Origin: JAYENK01 sp034722035
GTDB lineage: Bacteria; Patescibacteriota; Patescibacteriia; Patescibacteriales; UBA12075
Assembly: GCA_034722035.1 (NCBI GenBank)
Contig: JAYENK010000028.1
Span: forward strand, 1 to 14,967
Length of the DNA stretch: 14,967 nucleotides
Direction: 5' to 3'
Position numbers and translations under genes: made by a program. Under the pieces are notes generated by a model, which made no database searches, had not been told where the DNA came from, and was given only the letters and a program-made list of their open reading frames with translations. This document shows, piece after piece, positions 13,862 to 14,967 of the stretch. Positions within the stretch are counted from its first letter, which is position 1; the number at the start of each line of letters is the position of its first letter.

Positions 13862-14967
13862 CTATTTTTTACTATAAAACTTTTTGTTTAACTCTTTATC
13901 TTCTTTTGAAACCGCGAAAGTCGCATCGTTAATCGAATCCAGATTAACATAAAGATGATTCATGTCCAGCATATCAATTAAAACTTCTTTCTGCTCTTTT
14001 TCTGAAAGCTTGTCAAATTCTTTATTATCAAATTTATCAGTTTCAATCTGATATTTATAAAATTGCTCTTTCTCAATTTTGACTCTTATTTTTTTTATAT
14101 CTGATTTTGTTTTAGCGCTTTTCAACTCTCTGATATATTTATTATTCCACTCAAGAAGTTCAGTATAAACAAAACTCCCGCCACCTTTCCAGTTTACATC
14201 TTTTGAAATTCCTCCCTGTTCGCCGGCGATAACTTTTTTAAGCCGCGCCTCCGGCAGTTCATGTATGTAGTCCATCTGTTCAACTAAAATATACTGCCTG
14301 TTCATTTTATGCGCAACCGCTCCGGTTGTTCCGCTACCAGCAAAAAAATCTAAAATAATATCATTCTTCTTACTTCCTAAATGTATAATTTTCTGTAAAA
14401 GCCTTTCGGGCTTTGGTGTTGCAAACATTTTTTTTCCATCCATAATTTTCATAAGCTCTTTTGTTCCCTCGGTTGCCGTGCCCACGTCATCCCAAATAGT
14501 AAAAGGATTTATCCCTTTTTCTTCGGCTTCAAATTTAAATCTTTTTAATTGGGGCTTTGTCTTACCGGTTTTTCCAAATACAATGCGATTATCCTTTAAA
14601 ACTTTCTTGAACTTTTCTTTTGTCATCCTCCAATGTCTTCCAGTCGGAGGTAAAAATTTTTCTCCTGTGTTTGGATTTATTATTGGGTATGTTAAATTTA
14701 GACGAATATTAGGCGCGTCAAAAGGATCTGCCGCCCATTCTCCTCTTGGGTCATTGTCCGGATTAAAAAATTTGCTTGCGTCAATTTCCAGGGGGTTTAA
14801 TTTAAAATGTTTTCTGTTCTTTGCAAGAGTAATTGTATAATTATGAGACAAGGACACGTCAATATCATTCTGGCTTGATTTTCTATGATTCCAGATAAAA
14901 TCAGCTACAAAATTTTGTTTTCCAAAAATTTCATACATCAAAATTTTAAGATAAGCATCTTCGTTGT
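13862..14967 (-). CDS. mod: Type III DNA methyltransferase subunit Mod (partial, N-terminus off right edge)
   Basis: The frame is open to the window edge; eight codons upstream of the TTG at 14941 read NEDAYLKI and continue into LMYEIFGKQNFVADFIWNHR, a pattern typical of type III Mod proteins just after the DPPY motif. The start and DPPY (motif IV) therefore lie outside the window. Motif I, DFFAGSGTTG, is about residues 198-207 counted from the TTG, and it follows the target-recognition region, so this is a beta-class amino-methyltransferase (adenine-N6 in known type III systems). PKPERLLQKIIHLGSKKNDI just before motif I and RQYILVEQMDYIHE after it are family hallmarks. The target recognition domain lies roughly at 90-170 and determines the sequence specificity, which cannot be read here. 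No simple repeat for phase variation is visible in the part shown. The product recognises DNA and directs Res. Confidence 0.93.
   Translation of the reverse strand, partial: NEDAYLKILMYEIFGKQNFVADFIWNHRKSSQNDIDVSLSHNYTITLAKNRKHFKLNPLEIDASKFFNPDNDPRGEWAADPFDAPNIRLNLTYPIINPNTGEKFLPPTGRHWRMTKEKFKKVLKDNRIVFGKTGKTKPQLKRFKFEAEEKGINPFTIWDDVGTATEGTKELMKIMDGKKMFATPKPERLLQKIIHLGSKKNDIILDFFAGSGTTGAVAHKMNRQYILVEQMDYIHELPEARLKKVIAGEQGGISKDVNWKGGGSFVYTELLEWNNKYIRELKSAKTKSDIKKIRVKIEKEQFYKYQIETDKFDNKEFDKLSEKEQKEVLIDMLDMNHLYVNLDSINDATFAVSKEDKELNKKFYSKK

Noticed and set aside
13862..14967. Phase-variable repeat tract in mod
   Set aside because: No simple tandem repeat longer than short homopolymers is visible in the part of mod within the window; the N-terminal part cannot be examined.
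1..14967. Alternative genetic code with TGA read as glycine, as in some CPR lineages
   Set aside because: Conserved glycines in all recognised proteins use normal codons, and no gene needs read-through of TGA to keep its family match.
1..14967. CRISPR array, tRNA, rRNA or insertion sequence
   Set aside because: No regularly spaced repeats, cloverleaf, conserved rRNA segment or transposase was seen on either strand.

Overview
The window is an AT-rich stretch of bacterial chromosome in which every convincing gene lies on the minus strand. The standard code fits: TAA, TAG and TGA all behave as stops. Several traits suggest a Patescibacteria (CPR) genome: very AT-rich intergenic DNA, few good Shine-Dalgarno sites, short A/T tandem repeats that also occur inside a gene, a small palindromic element inserted in frame in mnmA, and a stand-alone NuoF-like flavoprotein with no other Complex I genes. 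This assignment is an inference from style, because no rRNA gene is present.

Region by region, by rising coordinate (transcription runs the other way). 1-1783 is the N-terminal part of a secreted DUF2330 protein fused to a CPHC glutaredoxin-like domain; it runs off the left edge. 1844-2045 holds a decayed, frameshifted gene remnant. 2056-3096 is a NuoF-like NADH-binding flavoprotein and 3197-4210 is GAPDH (gap), separated by a TTGAAAA tandem-repeat tract. 4354-4395 is a strong intrinsic terminator that closes a translation operon, rpsB-tsf-ricT (6755 down to 4419). That operon is preceded by a leader with two abutting hairpins and a 20-bp palindrome. 6970-9434 is a two-gene unit, a membrane-anchored CAP/SCP-domain protein followed by mnmA, with a good promoter at 9455-9483.

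9510-10970 is a patchwork of broken pieces: a guaB (IMP dehydrogenase) remnant with an in-frame stop and no catalytic domain, an intergenic block with an interleaved A-B-A'-B' inverted-repeat pattern (possible pseudoknot or switching RNA), an MscS channel lacking its C-terminal domain, and a 33-codon ORF that looks like a gene start cut short. Above it, 10968-11222 encodes an unidentified 84-residue protein, and 11259-14967 is a type III restriction-modification system (res plus the C-terminal part of mod, cut by the right edge). The debris next to the R-M genes suggests a site of repeated insertion and deletion.

Functionally the window mixes core translation genes (S2, EF-Ts, MnmA), central carbon and redox metabolism (GAPDH makes NADH, the NuoF-like protein could oxidise it), cell-surface proteins (DUF2330-glutaredoxin, CAP protein) and an accessory defence module. 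No CRISPR array, tRNA, rRNA or insertion sequence was found. All gene-free gaps are shorter than 300 bases.
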